Assembly: GCF_032854445.1 (NCBI RefSeq)
Contig: NC_088304.1
Location: 29,707,732 to 29,771,731, forward strand
From: Liolophura sinensis
Lineage: Eukaryota; Mollusca; Polyplacophora; Chitonida; Chitonidae
Reading direction: 5' to 3'
Length of the DNA stretch: 64,000 nt
Shown here: positions 34,050 through 44,945 of the stretch, piece by piece
Position numbering within the stretch: the stretch's first letter is position 1
Layout: each line of letters opens with the position of its first letter
Made by a program: the position numbers and the translations under genes
The notes under the pieces: model-generated
Database searches by the model: none
What the model was told of the DNA's origin: nothing
The model's input: the letters and a program-made list of their open reading frames with translations, nothing else

Positions 34050-34121
34050 GACTATCTCTGACTGGCTGTTCTGACATAGTGAACTATTACTTGACTATGT
34101 CAGAACAGTCCGCTAGAGATG
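34050..34121. mobile_element. Hairpin, possible core of a small MITE
   Basis: GGCTGTTCTGACATAGT at 34064-34080 is inverted as ACTATGTCAGAACAGTCC at 34095-34112, and weaker pairing extends to about 34050 and 34121 (GACTATCTCT / TAGAGATGAC). The loop is about 14 bases. Confidence 0.6.
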
Positions 34122-34429
34122 ACTTCATACCCAATTTACACTAAAAATATGTCATTTACAAGCAGCAACAAGTATACCACGCCTCCCGCAAAGTTGTGTG
34201 CTTTTAAAAAAGGGGGAGGGGGGATAATTACATATTATCAAATAACTCTCTTGCTAAAAGTGAGAAATCAATATACACAATAAAACAACAAAGTCATATT
34301 TGCGCACTTAGTTTGGCCATGGTTTATTGCGGAAAATAATTATTTAAGAATGGCGTATTGGTATACATGGGTAATACATGGCTGTGTATTATCTGTGTAT
34401 TTGATATATATGTATATCCATATAGATAC
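34122..34429. other. No gene seen
   Basis: A short G-rich stretch (AAGGGGGAGGGGGG near 34210). Nothing else. Confidence 0.5.
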
Positions 34430-35535
34430 AACAGAATCACCTCCACGTAAATACCGGTTATTCTTATTTCTCATGTAAACACTACAGAATCACCTCCACC
34501 TGAGTGAAGACTTGTCATTCTAATTTCTCATGTAAACACTACAGAATCACCTCCACCTGAGTGAAGACTTGTCATTCTAATTTCTCATGTAAACACTACA
34601 GAATCACCTCCACCTGAGAACTGGTCATTCTATTCTCTTATGTAAATACCTCCAACTCCTCATTTAGGTCATATTTATTGCCTACATAAGAACCGCAGAA
34701 CCGTCTCCACGTCAAGACTGATCATTCTAATCTCTTGTGAAAGTCCTACGGGATCACCTCCACCGGGGGGGAGGGGGGTGGGGGGCAGAATCACCACAAC
34801 GCTGGGAATGGTCATTTTTCTAGCCTATACAGGTACTATAGAATCACCTCCACGCTGGGGCTGGTCATTTTATGGCCTATATAGGCACTATAGAAACACT
34901 TCCAGTTGTGAACTGGTCATTTTTATTTCTCATCTAAATTCCACAGAATCACCTCCACCTGAAAACTGGTCATTCTAATTTCTTATGTAAATATTACAGA
35001 ATCACCTCCACGCTGAGGCTGTTCATATTTAAAGTCTGTACAGTTCCTATATATTACTACCTCCATGTCAAGACTGGCCATTCTTATTTCTTATGTAAAT
35101 ACTACAGAATCAACTCTACGCTGTGGTTGGTCATTTTTCTAGCCTATACAGGTAATATGGAACCACCTCCACGTGTGGACTGGTCATTCTAAGTTCTTAT
35201 GCAAATACTACAGAATCACCTCCACGCTGGGGCTGGTCATTTTATGGCCTATATAGGCACTATAGAACCACTTCCAGTTGTGGACTGGTCATTTTTATTT
35301 CTCATCTAAATTCTACAGAATCACCGCCACCTGAGAACAGGTCATTCTAATTTCTTATGTAAATATTACAGAATCACCTCCACGCTGGGGCTGGTCATAT
35401 TTAAAGCCTATACATTTACTATATATTACTACCTCCATGTCAAGACTGGTCATTTTTATTTCTTTTGTAAATACTACAGAATCAGCTCCACGCGGGAGCT
35501 GATCATTTTCGTAGCCTATATAGATACCATAGAAA
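34430..35535. repeat. About 57-bp minisatellite with a 372-bp higher-order unit
   Basis: Monomers follow ACTACAGAATCACCTCCACC, CTGGTCATTCTAATTTCT and CATGTAAATA. Several monomer types are distinguishable, for example those with TATGGCCTATATAGGCAC and those with TATATTACTACCTCCATG. The ordered series around 34840-35200 is repeated from about 35210 at a 372-bp offset. The region has no long frame. Confidence 0.9.
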
Positions 35536-36540
35536 CACCATGTTTCAAAAAGAAATGTATAGAGTATGTATATTTATTTGTATTGTTTTGTATATTATTA
35601 CCAGTTGTCTCTCATCTTTACTCTCCGACAGTTGTACTCTTACAAGATAAATTTCGATGTCTTCAGCAAAGACGGAAAAGATATGTCTCAGGCTTACAGA
35701 AATTAAAATGAATCACCGAGCAAAAGACGCTTTTACTGACATGACGGCGATAATGGCACAATAACCAGTCATTCCTTAGCCTTGCTACTGTTTATAAATG
35801 GAAACACAATGGGAAACAGACACGTCTTCTCGACGTTTCCATGGCAATCGTCCATAATCGGAGAAAAATAGCTCTCTAGAACAATAAATGGACACGACTC
35901 TAAGCACAATAATATTGCATTTATTGGGAAGTTTCTTGTGCACTATGGCGTGGTATTTTACGAGTCTATATTGTGCGGAAAATCCGTATTGGACGAGACG
36001 TTCTAGTCAGGCAATGCACTCAGTACCCAGCGCTTGAATATCCCTAAGTCGCTTTTGGTCTTCGCTCTAGTACTTTGCGGTATTTTGGAATCAACAGATG
36101 ATGAAATCTGTTCATCTGTCAACATTTCCTCTCCCATTGCTAGAATATAGTATGGAAAAAAACACGGCTTTCCTTAATCCATTATACTACTAAGTACAAG
36201 ACCCTCACATGGTATGACCGAACTGATTTCGTTGGAATATTTTTATACATATACAGTAATGGTGACAAACACTTATAACGATAATCATGTTACAATAATT
36301 CCATCCAGGCGATATGTTTTAAAATGGAAATTCATATTGAAATTTCAGATGATTCAGAAGATTTTCATTGTCTATTTTGGTGTTGTAATCATATGCATAA
36401 CTTTGATCATTTCCGATTAATGGGGCTATCGATTTCAACTGAATAGGTCGTGAGAAAAGGGGGAGGTATGAACAAAGTCAGTGAAGTTTCATAACGTCAC
36501 ACTATGAACATTAAGAGGAATGATCCTGTTTGGTGTATGC
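35536..36540. other. No gene seen
   Basis: One AT-rich plus frame (36214-36420) rich in I/V/Y; no motif. Confidence 0.5.
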
Positions 36541-36800
36541 CCTATAATATGAAAGACGTTCAGCATGGAGACTAAAACCAGAGCAACGATGACAGTGTGA
36601 CAGAAGTTACTCCGCAGAGAGTAAAACCAAAGCAAGTACGACAATGTGATAGACGTACAACATAGAGAGTAAAACCAGAGCAGCGACGACAGTGTGATAT
36701 ACCTACAGCGTAGATAATAAAACAAGAGCAACGACGGGCAGTGTAACAGACGTACAGCATAGAGAATACAACCAAAACAACGACGACAGTGTGATAGCTG
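36541..36800. repeat. About 48-bp minisatellite, five units
   Basis: The unit is GAGAGTAAAACCAGAGCAAC, GACGACAGTGTGATAGACGT, ACAGCATA. Both overlapping minus-strand frames here arise from the 48-bp (16-codon) period. The array ends GATAGCTGGCAAATGGTCA, a junction also found at 45.26 kb next to a single unit. Confidence 0.85.
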
Positions 36801-36904
36801 GCAAATGGTCAGATGTAACTTGATGTTAATTTACCTCAAATATGGTGTATTGTTAAGTAATTTGAATATGATGCATAGTGAGTATTTGTTTTCCTTTGTA
36901 CTTG

Positions 36905-37490
36905 GTTCAACAATGTCTTATCATTTCTGACACAATGTCTTACCATTGCTGACACAATGTCTTATAATTCCTGACCCAATGTCTTACCATTGCTGACACA
37001 ATGTCTTACCATTGCTGACACAATGTCTTATCATAGCTGACACAATGTTTTACCATTGCTGACACAATGTCTTACTATTGCTGACATAATGTCTTATAAT
37101 TCCTGACACAATGTCTTACTATTGCTGACACAATGTTTTACCATTGCTGACACAATGTCTTACCATTGCTGATACAATGTCTTATCATAGCTGACACAAT
37201 GTTTTACCATTGCTGACACAATGTCTTACCATTGCTGACACAATGTCTTATAATTCCTGACACAATGTCTTATAATTGCTGACACAATGTTTTACCATTG
37301 CTGACACACTGTCTTACCATTGCTGACACAATGTCTTATCATAGCTGACACAATGTTTTACCATTGCTGACACAATGTCTTACCATTGCTGACACAATGT
37401 CTTATAATTCCTGACACAATGTCTTATAATTGCTGACACAATGTTTTACCATTGCTGACACATTGTCTTACCATTGCTGACACAGACAGC
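36905..37490. repeat. 22-bp satellite with 7-mer (154-bp) higher-order repeat
   Basis: The monomer is CACAATGTCTTACCATTGCT plus GA, about 26 copies. The diagnostic variant CTTATCATAG occurs at 37027, 37181 and 37335, exactly 154 bp apart, and the order of the other variants (TTTTACCATT, TATAATTCCT, TATAATTGCT) repeats in each block. Confidence 0.95.
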
Positions 37491-38894
37491 GTATAGAAGG
37501 TGTGATCGGGTAGGACAGCCAGATGAATGGTAGGGTTTGGGTGGTTTGGGGATGGCAATATATCTTACCCCCCCCCCCCCCACCACCCCCCGCCAAAGAA
37601 AAAAAACACAGCCAGCTGATTAAAAATACTCTCTCATGCAGTATACAGTTTTGCAATGTATCAATCTATATATACATAAAAGCACTATTGTGGATTGGGA
37701 ACTTGTTAGGCATTGTTATAACTTCCCATTTTCCTACAGGAAATTGTTTAGAATGCATCTCAAGCCTTCTGGGGCTCGAGAGCCCCCGGGCCCCTGGAAC
37801 CTAGTGGTGCCTGTAATCAAATGAACGTTATTCAGGGGAAGTAACTGCGGTGTGCAAATTTCAGAAGGAAACCTAGTCACTTCACAGACGTTGTTGCTAG
37901 CTTGATCGGCGCTATGTCCAAGTACTGGTCACTGTCAGATGGTGCACTCGGCACTGCGCTGCAGACAAGAAACAACATAAATACGTCGACATGAAGACCG
38001 ACATTCTAAAGGAAGGCTGTCTGCACATTATTCAAGTAATATTTACTTTTCCATTTAGTTTCTGTTTATTGGCATTCACACACACGATGTCGCTAAGTTC
38101 CACGGGTTGAGAGAACCGAAGTACCGAGAATGACAAACCACCGGCCTTTGACAAGTTACTGACGAACTTTCTCACGTGTGACGCGCACCACTGTAGTGAA
38201 CAGTAAGTTGCCTCCAGCGTCGTTTATTCCACACCAGACAAATGCAGGAGAGCGCCGTCGATCGCATCGTGCATCCAAGACCGCCGAGAATAATAGAGGC
38301 AGAAGATCCGGAATAACATAGAAAGCGACGGTAAAGCCCTCAAACAAACAAACACACATGTACATAGTTATTTCGTTTTGCAGACTTGTGCACCATGTGG
38401 AACGTACACAGTTTGGAATGATGAGAACAGGTGTATGGATCATGAGGTACTGTGTCTCTGTGACCTGACAAGTTACATCATGCAGGCTTCTGGCCCATCC
38501 TCTCCAGAAAGCACGGTTTACAGGGAAATGTTGTTTCCAAAACAGCGTGTTTGCTAAGGTCTCAGATTATTTATTCCCAGTTACATGTATGTTTCGCACG
38601 CCGAGATACAGACATTGGTGTTTTTAACAATTTACTTTTCAAATTCAAATGCAGATATCTGTTCATACGTCAGGGGGTCTGTCGATCATACATTAAGGTA
38701 TCTGCGGTCGTTTCCTCACGGTTCACCCGGAAGGTTTCCCACAAATACACCTGATTACCATCTGAAATGGAAAAGTGTAGGAATGTAGGTTGGTCCGAAA
38801 ACATCAAATAAGCTTTTTCAACGTTTATTTTATTTGATTGGTGTTTTTGCTGAATTGTTGTGGACAGAAACCCTGGCTAAACATAGCCTCCTTT
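37491..38894. other. No supported gene; C tract; SINE scrap
   Basis: A C/CACC run lies at about 37569-37592. 38823-38848 (TTTATTTGATTGGTGTTTT) is a SINE-A scrap. Frames at 37523-37824 and 38156-38443 have no motifs I trust. Confidence 0.45.
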
Positions 38895-40450
38895 TATAAT
38901 CTATTTCTCTTAGTCAGTCGCCTATTTTGAGCTCGGCGTGGAGAGGAATTGACCGGCGTGGAGAGGAATTTGTTTTACAATAGCTGCACCAACATGTGGT
39001 TAGGACGAACTCAGTCACTCAGTCATAACAGAATATCTTAGCATCCAACTGTAAAACCATGCCGCCGTGAGATCATATACTACAAAGGATAAAATATAAT
39101 TAGTTTATATAGGTTATATTATGCCAAAGCCTGCCATCAGTGTCAAGTATACCAATGGTAGAAACAGGGTTTAGATTCATAGGAGTTTACAGGTAACTGA
39201 CTAGCTTGTTGGTAGCGATTATGACTGAGGTTACAGACACTGGCTTGTTGGTAGCGATTATGACTGAGGTTACAGACACTGGCTTGTTTGTAGCGATTAT
39301 GACTGATGTTACAGACACTGGCTTGTTGGTAGTGATTATGGCCGAGGTTACAGACACTGGCTAGTTAGTAGCGATTATGAGTGAGGTTACAGATACTGAC
39401 TTGTTTGTAGCGATTATGACTGATGTTACAGACACTGGTTTGTTTGTAGCGAGTATGACCGATGTTACAGACACTGGCTTGTTTGTAGCGATTATGACTG
39501 AGGTTACAGACACTGCCTTGTTGGTAGTGATTATGACTGAGGTTACAGACACTGGCTTGTTGGTAGCGATTATGACTGAGGTTACAGACACTGGCTTGTT
39601 GGTAGAGATTATGACTGAGGTTACAGACACTGGGTTGTTGGTAGCGATTATGACTGAAGTTACAGGCACTGGCTTGTTTGTAGCGAGTATGACCGAGGTT
39701 ACAGACACTGGCTTGTTGGTAGCGATTGTGACTGATGTTACAGACACTGGGTTGTTGGTAGCGATTATGACTGATGTTACAGACACTGGCTTGTTTGTAG
39801 CGATTATGACTGATGTTACAGACACTGGCTTGTTGGTAGCGATTATGACTGATGTTACAGACACTGGGTTGTTGGTAGCGATTGTGAGTGAGGTTACAGA
39901 CACTGGCTTGTTGGTAGCGATTATGACTGATGTTACAGACACTGGTTTGTTGGTAGAGATTATGACTGATGTTACAGACACTGGCTTGTTGGTAGCGATT
40001 ATGACTGATGTTACAGACACTGGCTTGTTGGTAGCAATTATGACTGATGTTACAGACACTGGCTTGTTGGTAGAGATTATGACTGATGTTACAGACACTG
40101 GCTTGTTGGTAGCGATTATGACTGATGTTACAGACACTGGCTTGTTTGTAGCGATTATGACTGATGTTACAGACACTGGCTTGTTTGTAGCGAGTATGAC
40201 CGATGTTACAGACACTGGGTTGCTGGTAGCGATTATGACTGAGGTTACAGACACTGGCTTGTTGGTAGCGATAATGACTGATGTTACAGACACTGGGTTG
40301 TTGGTAGCCATTATGACTGAGGTTACAGACAATGGCTTGTTGGCAGCGAGTATGACTGATGTTACAGACACTGGCTTGTTGGAAGTGATTGTGACTGTTG
40401 TTACAGAAACCTGAATATAGTTGACTGGCTAAAAGAAATAGACTATAATA
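38895..40450. mobile_element. Long-TIR non-autonomous DNA transposon, copy 2, carrying a minisatellite
   Basis: The left end TATAATCTATTTCTCTTAG, CAGTCGCCTATTTT is the inverse of the right end AATATAGTTGACTGGCTAA, AAGAAATAGACTATAAT. The centre from about 38967 (ATTTGTTTTACAATAGCTGC, ACCGTGAGATC-like GCCGTGAGATCATATAC, GGTTATATTATGCC, AAACAGGGTTTAGATTC) matches the centre of the copy at 5452-6294. The inner part of the left arm is missing and replaced by a doubled CGGCGTGGAGAGGAATT. The right arm holds the 39-bp array. Confidence 0.78.
39203..40412. repeat. 39-bp minisatellite inside a transposon arm, about 31 units
   Basis: The unit is GTTACAGACACTGGCTTGTT plus GGTAGCGATTATGACTGAT. Units vary at few sites (TTGTTGG/TTGTTTG, GAGG/GATG, GATT/GAGT). 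The period of 13 codons and lack of stops give open frames of 345 codons on the plus strand and 336 on the minus strand (repeat peptides TDTGLLVAIMTDV and VSVTSVIIATNKP). Neither has a start context, splice signal or codon constraint, so I treat both as non-coding by-products. Confidence 0.95.
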
Positions 40451-41282
40451 TCGGATATGTTAAAAATACATAATAAATGTATATGTAAATATTTTTTCAG
40501 CGAGAAACAAAACGAACGCCGAGACTACAGAAAAAGCACACCTCATTCAATGCACTTTGTCTCCCATCAACAAGGGCATTCTTCCTCCCACGGAACACGA
40601 ATAACTGGAGACTACTACTATGAAAATCAATATGTGCATACTGCTTTATTAATGATTTATAACGAATCACAGACTATCAAAAGTTAACATGCAGTGAAAA
40701 ACATACACGCTTCATAAAAACTTACACAACATGTGCGTCTCTTCAGGCACCTCAACAATCTCCCTTTATAAGCCAATTATGTAATCCTGAAAATTGCTTG
40801 TCACACATCATTATTCTAATTGGCCGAGGTTGTAAAAGCCATGTAGTAGCACTTACTGAACACATTAGGGAGTGATGCCATACAATTGGGCGAATCAGCA
40901 CACTGAGAAAATTCTTGACCTACTGTGTTGGCTACAATATGTCTGAACATGTAGTTTACATATCTCCCAGGCATGAAGATAGACGATTTTGCTTTAGAAG
41001 ATCCCTTAACTATAAACGAATTAGAATAAAATGAATTTCGCATTGGCTGCTAACCATCGTTTGACAGGCAAGTAAAGCTACAAATACTGAACGAAATAAA
41101 AATTGAACGAGTTCCCCAAATTATAAACAAAAAGATATCAAAATCAGCACGCTGTGATCTCAAAAACCAAGTGTCACAAGATTATTTAAAGGCACGTTTA
41201 CATGAAATATGGCACTTGTATCTATAGCAACTAGAGCAGTAGTGGTTTATGTGTAGTGTAAACACAGCCCATGCCGAGTGGG
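40451..41282. other. No gene seen
   Basis: Short frames only (40457-40687 plus, 40816-41043 minus). AT-rich. Confidence 0.45.
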
Positions 41283-41601
41283 TGATTGAGTGAATGAGTG
41301 AGTGAGTGCTGGGGGTTTCACGTCGTACTTTACATTTTTTTCAGTTATATAACCACGAAGGAGTTCTAAGAGTGGATGTACATGTAATGTGTCTCCTTGT
41401 TGCAGGACGGATTTTCATCGCTCTTTTACCTAGTGCTGCTTGATTGACACTACACACCGAAGGCAAGTAAGTCGCCCCACCCGAGGCATTATACTGATGC
41501 GGGTCAACCAGTCGTTGCAATACCCCTTTAACGCTGAACGCTACAGTTTCATCGTTTAAGGTCTTAGGAAGGACCAGACCCAGGACTGACCCTGGATCTA
41601 C
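41283..41601 (-). mobile_element. SINE-B, 5'-truncated
   Basis: Tail GAGTGAATGAGTGAGTGAG, then GGGTTTCACGTCGTACTTT, TTGTTGCAGGACGGATTTTC, TGCGGGTCAACCAGTCG and AGGACTGACCCTGGATCTAC. It stops at the B-box region; the A-box half is absent. Confidence 0.88.
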
Positions 41602-41861
41602 AAATAAAAGTCCATTCAATACTGTTATTAAAAACAGTTCAATTTATTTCTTTTTTAGATTTTTTTCAACCTACTAAAATTTTTAAAAATAAATCTAACT
41701 ACTTACCAAGAGACTCTTTACTGGTATTTCATTTCATCTCATTTCACACTTCATATTTAGTGTTTTCTCTGCCTTTATATTTATTTATTGATTTATGTAT
41801 TTATTTGTGTATTTATTTATGTATTTATTTATGTATTTATTTATTTATTTATTTATTTATT
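41602..41861. repeat. TTTA/TGTATTTATTTA microsatellite and AT-rich flank
   Basis: From about 41778 the sequence is a TTTATTTAT(G)TA-type repeat that merges into the poly-TTTA tail of the adjoining SINE-A. It likely grew from that tail. The plus-strand frames rich in YLFIYLCIYL here are by-products. Confidence 0.8.
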
Positions 41862-42018
41862 TCACTGGTGTTTTACACCATATTGATGAGTATATTACTC
41901 ATACTACGGCCATGGTGCATGGTAGGACATGGGGCAGAGCCCGGGGGAAAGCCACGATCATCCGCAGGTTGCTGACGACCATCCGCAGGTTGCTGACGAC
42001 CATCCGCAGGTTAACCAA
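41862..42018 (-). repeat. SINE-A with internal 21-bp triplication
   Basis: CACTGGTGTTTTACACCATA, TGGGGCAGAGCCCGGGGG, then GACCATCCGCAGGTTGCT repeated three times in tandem (about 41957-42013). The block is single in all other copies. Confidence 0.85.
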
Positions 42019-42646
42019 TAAATCTTGTTGTTCCACTGATTAGTTTACCGTAATACACGAGATGTGTAACTCCGAAATCGACAAGTTCATTTTGACTCAA
42101 TATATAGGCACTTTATTTTGCCAGTATGAGGAGAACTGAACTCATTTCTTTCGTTTTTCGGGGTTACAATACTCGTGTATTTACGAGGAAAAGAGTATAC
42201 AGTGGATAGACAACGAAATGTAATCGAATCACCTCGAAAGATAATAAAGAAAAGACTGACAGAATAAAAAGAACACAACAAAGGCAGTATACATAAAATG
42301 GGCCACACAATTTGACTGTAAAGGAAAAATTACTCATCCTGGCGCAACCTGCTCAGGGAAGGCAGGGAGAAAAGGCGGTGTGCATAGCTCGAAAGCAACA
42401 CAGATTCGCAATGTAAACAAATTGTGTATTTTTACAGTAAAATTGCCTGGCAGTTTGAGATAGTGTGTCCTGTTTAGTAAATATAAAGCGCTCTTCTGGC
42501 TGCAAATTTAGCGCAAATTGCCTAGTTATGCAAGTGACGTGGTGTACAGCTGTCCATGTATCATTCTGCCGCAGCCAATGCGTTGTAAAGGCACCAATAA
42601 AATGTACACCAAGGCGATGTAAAGTTACAGTTGAAATGCGGATATT
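42019..42646. other. No supported gene
   Basis: Overlapping frames 42353-42649 (minus, 98 codons) and 42465-42710 (plus) occupy the same DNA. Neither has a motif. Confidence 0.4.
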
Positions 42647-42790
42647 CATTTATATATTTGATTGGTGTTTCACGCCGCACTCAAGAATACAACGGCGAAC
42701 TGCATTATGATGGGAGGAAACAGAGCCCGGGTGAAAACCCAACGAGCATATGCAGTTTGCTAGAAGATCTTCCCACGTACCGCCGGAAAT
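42647..42790 (-). repeat. SINE-A 3' half
   Basis: TTTGATTGGTGTTTCACGCC, CACTCAAGAATACAACGGCG, GGAGGAAACAGAGCCCGGG and AGATCTTCCCACGTACCGCC. Internal deletion after AAGAATA. Confidence 0.78.
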
Positions 42791-42837
42791 TAAGTATGAT
42801 AACTCAACACTGCAGCCTTACAGCAGGTACAGGTACT

Positions 42838-43190
42838 TTTGTTGGTACAGTCATCTTCTTCATGTCGCAAAATCCGCCTCGAAGTCAGGAGATCCGGACA
42901 TACCAAAGACTTTAAAATTGTACTTGTTGCTGCCTCGTTTGGCGCTCAGCACAGAGAGATTAGAGGCAAGACAACAAGACTAAATATCCCGGTCTCAGTA
43001 AAATGTGATTGCATGGTTGGGAATCATGTATGTTGTCTTCTGCATGATACTCCAGTGTCGACAGCACTTTGGCGGCATGGACTCGCTCTGCGACTTTAAG
43101 ACACAATATGTGTACACACATGGCTCCTTGCTGTCATAAGACTGACTGTTTTATGTACGACGTAAAACCCCAGGCCTACATACATACATA
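42838..43190 (+). mobile_element. SINE-C, 5' end decayed
   Basis: GCCTCGAAGTCAGGAGATCC, CATACCAAAGACTTTAAAAT, TACTTGTTGCTGCCTCG, GCACTTTGGCGGCATGGACT, CTGTCATAAGACTGACTG, TACGACGTAAAACCCCAGGC and a tail of CATA units. The body matches the 14.45-kb copy; the B-box is weak. Confidence 0.78.
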
Positions 43191-44439
43191 TACCATGTCG
43201 TAAAATTACATCGTACAAAACATCAGCATCAAACGCAGAAAAAATAGGATGTTTTAGAACATTTCTTTCCCAGAGCCCATATCATAAACCATGCCCGCCT
43301 ACTTCAGACTAATACATCTGAATATGTTAAAGTAGTGGTTAAAGTTACGCGCAAGAAAATGTACATCGCCACCCAAGGCCTGAGTCGAGTGTTACTTAGA
43401 ATATATCATTTTGCTAAACCAACTAATGAGTGTACACAAAAACGCTTCGTGGTAATATCGGCAATTGGAATATGACCAGTATCACTTGCGGAAAACACTT
43501 CAGCATAACAAAGTCAAAAGCCGACCGGAAACAATACGATGGGCTAAGTTTACTGTACCCCATTCATGCACATCGCGATATCATCCGTGACGAGCAATAC
43601 TCACGTCACCGAAAAGAATTTGAAATTCTGCATGCGCAATTACGATATTCTAAATGACCCAATGGGTTTTGGCCTAGCTTCAAAACTGATCTTCTCAAAG
43701 TGTCTAGTCGTGGAAAGTGATGGTTTGTGAAATGAAACCATGAACTTCGAGAAATCACACTTTCCAAAGATGCCTTAGGAATTAGTTTTCCTATAAAACT
43801 TGCTAGAAATCCCGGAATGATCCGATATTTTTCACCGCTTTCTGTCCGCCATTTTCCTATTTGCATTCTCCTAGATGAGTGGATTTTCAAAACTAGATTG
43901 TTGGCTCCCATGGCAATAGATTGTTGGTACACTGACCAATCAAGAAGCCAGTTACAGTGCTCTGCGTGGCAGGCTCGCCTATACCATCATCTTTAAGGTA
44001 ATCCAACTTGACAAATTTCCAATACCGTACACCAATGACCAGAACTTCCGTGAATTGAACGAAACTATCCGGTCTGTCTTTAGGGGCAACTGAATCACTG
44101 CATTTCATGAGTCCGCGCCGAATGGAATAGGAACACCACAGGCTTATCAGATTTGATACGGGTTGCCAGAACGGTGCCTGTTGTACTGTGACAAGGTTCA
44201 GCCTAGGAGGGGTAAAAGTTGCTGATTTTTAAGCGTTTACTCTAATTCTTCCAATTTTGGGGACTGATATTCGTGGTGCTGAAAGCAGAATATTATGTTT
44301 TTTCCCAGCTTTTTGGAAAAGTAAAAATATGAGAATGTTGTTCATGAGATGGTCTAACCATGTGAGAAATCAGAAACTCTATATTCCTGCGACAAAAAGA
44401 GCAAACCAGGTGTCCCAAAAATGAGACGAAATAGGGTAC
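43191..44439. other. No supported gene
   Basis: Two adjoining minus frames (43606-43932, 108 codons; 43893-44108, 71 codons) overlap in different phases. Residues such as RPDSFVQFTEVLVIGVRYW look plausible, but borders and family are lacking. Confidence 0.35.
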
Positions 44440-44945
44440 ATGAAAAGGTAGAGTAGAACCGTAAGTGAAAATCTCCTGTACAGGAAAAGGTAGAGTAGAA
44501 CCGTAAGTGAGAATCTCCTGTACAGGAAAAGGTAGAGTAGAACCGTAAGTGAGAATCTCCTGTACATGAAAAGGTAGAGTAGAACCGTAAGTGAGAATCT
44601 CCTGTACAGGAAAAGATAGAGTAGAACCGTAAGTGAAAATCTCCTGTAAATGAAAAGATAGAGTAGAACCGTAAGTGAAAATCTCCTGTACAGGAAAAGG
44701 TAGAGTGGAACCGTAAGTGAGAATCTCCTGTACAGGAAAAGGTAGAGTGGAACCGTAAGTGAGAATCTCCTGTACATGAAAAGATAGAGTAGAACCGTAA
44801 GTGAGAATCTCCTGTACAGGAAAAGGTAGAGTAGAACCGTAAGTGAGAATCTCCTGTACATGAAAAGATAGAGTAGAACCGTAAGTGAGAATCTCCTGTA
44901 CAGGAAAAGGTAGAGTGAAACCGTAAGTGAGAATCTCATGTAGAT
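44440..44945. repeat. 42-bp minisatellite, 12 units
   Basis: The unit is GAAAAGGTAGAGTAGAACCG, TAAGTGAGAATCTCCTGTAC, AG. Variation is limited to TACAGG/TACATG, AAGGTAG/AAGATAG and GTAGAA/GTGGAA. The 14-codon period leaves two minus-strand frames open (repeat peptides EILTYGSTLPFPVQ and FSLTVLLYLFLYRR), both by-products. Confidence 0.95.

Noticed and set aside
36489-36775. Membrane-like frames (LLWFYSL repeats)
   Set aside because: By-product of the 48-bp repeat on the minus strand.
39361-40414. 336- and 345-codon open frames on opposite strands
   Set aside because: Both arise from a stop-free 39-bp unit (13 codons). There is no start context, splice signal or strand-specific constraint, and the array is an expansion of non-coding transposon arm.
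41760-42043. Frame rich in YLFIYLCIYL
   Set aside because: Translation of a TTTA/TGTA microsatellite and SINE-A.
43606-44108. Two minus frames as consecutive exons
   Set aside because: They overlap in different phases and no donor/acceptor pair joins them.
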